The position numbers were made by a program, and so were the translations under genes. A DNA stretch of 64,000 nucleotides from Prosapia bicincta. Its lineage: Eukaryota > Arthropoda > Insecta > Hemiptera > Cercopidae. The notes under the pieces were generated by a model. That model searched no databases, was not told where the DNA came from, and saw nothing but the letters and a program-made list of their open reading frames with translations. The stretch's first letter is position 1. Every line of letters begins with the position of its first letter. The stretch spans positions 81,426,929-81,490,928 of the forward strand of contig JBAIZL010000003.1 in the NCBI GenBank assembly GCA_036971475.1, written 5' to 3'. Below, piece after piece: positions 62,508 to 64,000 of the stretch.

Positions 62508-64000
62508 ACAAAAGGCCATTGTTTACTACAGCTGATTGGAAGGTTATGCTTTAGTTTCAGGTACTCCTATAAACAGGAGTGTTACTTCATATAATTAAAT
62601 TAAACTAAATTGGTATTTTATTTAGAAGGAGTCATTACGACATTTTTCCATATGAAACAAATTGACATAAACTGTTTTCATTTAAAATAAACAAGGGTTC
62701 TAACAAATTGAAGCTTTTTAATGTAAACCTTTGATTTTAGTTAGAAAAGGGTGAAATTATATATGTGTATAAAATAAATTGAATCAAACCAAGGTTTGAG
62801 TAAGAATAAAGGGAAATGATTTTAATATGGGTAGATTTTAAATTTTTAAAAGGTACAATAAAAGGGTTAAGTTAAACAAGAGATTTTAAATTTGTAAGTG
62901 GGTCTAGCTAACCAAATTAATATGTTAATATAAGTTTTCTTTTTTGAATTATAAGTATATATATATTGTTTATTTCATAATTTATGTGTATTTAAAAAAA
63001 ATATCTTGGTGGTAGAGTAACTTAGAAAGAAAATTGAAATCTTTGCAAATTGGTTTAAAAAAATGTAAGTTCTATAATAAAGGCAAATGGGCTTGTAGCC
63101 ATGTAGCAAAGGTTACTAAAAATTTATTAAATAGCAATTTCCTTCAGAAATTGCATTGATAAATTTTAATTAAATTTTAATTAAACTTCAGTATGCATAA
63201 TTGTTAATGAAGAAAGGGTTAATTCAAATGATAACCAAAAGGTTACATATTTTACATTAAAAGGTTTTAACTATGATTAAATAAGTTGTAAACAAAACTT
63301 CAGTATTTAAAATTTTACCGAAGAAAGGGTTAACCAAATGATAACTAAAGGTTTTTTTTATTTTATATAAAAAGGGTTAAATAAATTTTAAAATTTGTAA
63401 ATTTCTTTGTAAATGATCAAGGATCAGTTCAAAAGGGTGTAACTAGGTTTTAATAAATATAAATAAATTTCATTATGTGAATTTTCATGCCGAAAGGGTT
63501 AATCAAAGAGTAATCAAAGGGTTAAATATTTTCTAATCAAAGGGTTAAATGAATATAAATAAATTTGTAGATTTTGTAAATGAGTGAAGATATGTTTGAA
63601 AAAGGTTTTAAATATGTTTCAGTAAACATTTTTAATAAAATATGTATTTAAATATTATAATTTCAATATGGGAAGGTGTTTGAATTTGTTCAGCAGATGT
63701 TTTAACAATTTTTATAAATTATGATTTGATGTTCAGTAAATATTTTGATAATCTTGTAGGAGATATGGCTATATGTTTTATATGTAATTTTTGTTTCAGT
63801 ATGTACTTCATAATTGGTTTTTATATAATTTGATATGTTTTATGAAATTGCTTTTAGGTTGTTTGGTAAAATTGATTGAAATTTTACCTGCTAAAGTAAA
63901 TAGAATTTGAATTTTAAATTGCTCATTTTAAATTGATAAAGATATAGAAAAAATTATATCATTTAAATGGCTATGTAAATATGGCCATAAATAAAGTAGT
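62150..64000 (+). repeat. AT-rich sequence with degenerate AAGGGTTAA tandem units
   Basis: Phrases such as CTTCAGTATG...GAAGAAAGGGTTAA...GATAACCAAAAGG near 63187, 63297 and 63468 repeat with steps of about 110 and 171 bp. The rest is A/T-rich with no gene. The region is cut by the window end. Confidence 0.5.

Overview
This window looks like heterochromatin-like or intergenic DNA from an arthropod, most likely an insect. It is AT-rich, has many (TA)n microsatellites and three kinds of satellite array, and carries decayed transposons of insect type: a LOA/I-like LINE, a Penelope-like element with GIY-YIG, Ty3/gypsy pol with a tRNA-Lys primer site, and IS630-Tc1-mariner-like transposases. I see no intact host gene, tRNA, rRNA or CRISPR array. 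Most open frames in satellites or (TA)n are chance products.

Layout: 1-1130, a satellite with ~140-bp monomers paired into ~281-bp dimers. 1500-6018, a LINE with many frame breaks. 6019-11750, unassigned sequence with a possible broken coding remnant, a 160-bp tandem duplication and a large imperfect inverted repeat. 11750-13745, the same 140/281-bp satellite in reverse orientation. 13745-17600, AT-rich DNA containing a 195-bp palindrome with a hammerhead-ribozyme-like core. 17600-21450, a cytosine-poor array that develops a 420-bp higher-order repeat. 21450-28190, mostly anonymous. 28190-30170, a Penelope-like element with a hammerhead-like 3' sequence. 30170-39640, mostly anonymous, with a mariner-type 3' fragment (32133-32500), a possible Helitron-like start and a degenerate hammerhead-like motif. 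39640-46200, gypsy pol, then a putative LTR end with primer-binding site and a long leader. 48310-48371, a short exon-like frame on the minus strand. 49247-54052, a duplicated segment containing a Tc1-mariner-like transposase pseudogene and inverted hammerhead-bearing repeats. 54190-56935, an 80-bp satellite with a 1289-bp higher-order period. 56935-60970, anonymous. 60974-64000, a diverged second copy of the gypsy-side leader, with three AAGATGGCG motifs.

The most interesting signal is a set of hammerhead-type cores at five loci (six cores in all) that differ in sequence. The better ones share a type I layout: CUGANGA, a hairpin, GAAA, a 2-3 bp helix III with a two-base loop, then a strand that pairs back with the bases before CUGANGA. 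One lies at the 3' end of the recognisable Penelope-like element, where such ribozymes are known. The others suggest that further Penelope-like remnants, or small ribozyme-bearing repeats, are scattered here. All assignments come from reading the sequence; no database search or folding program was run.
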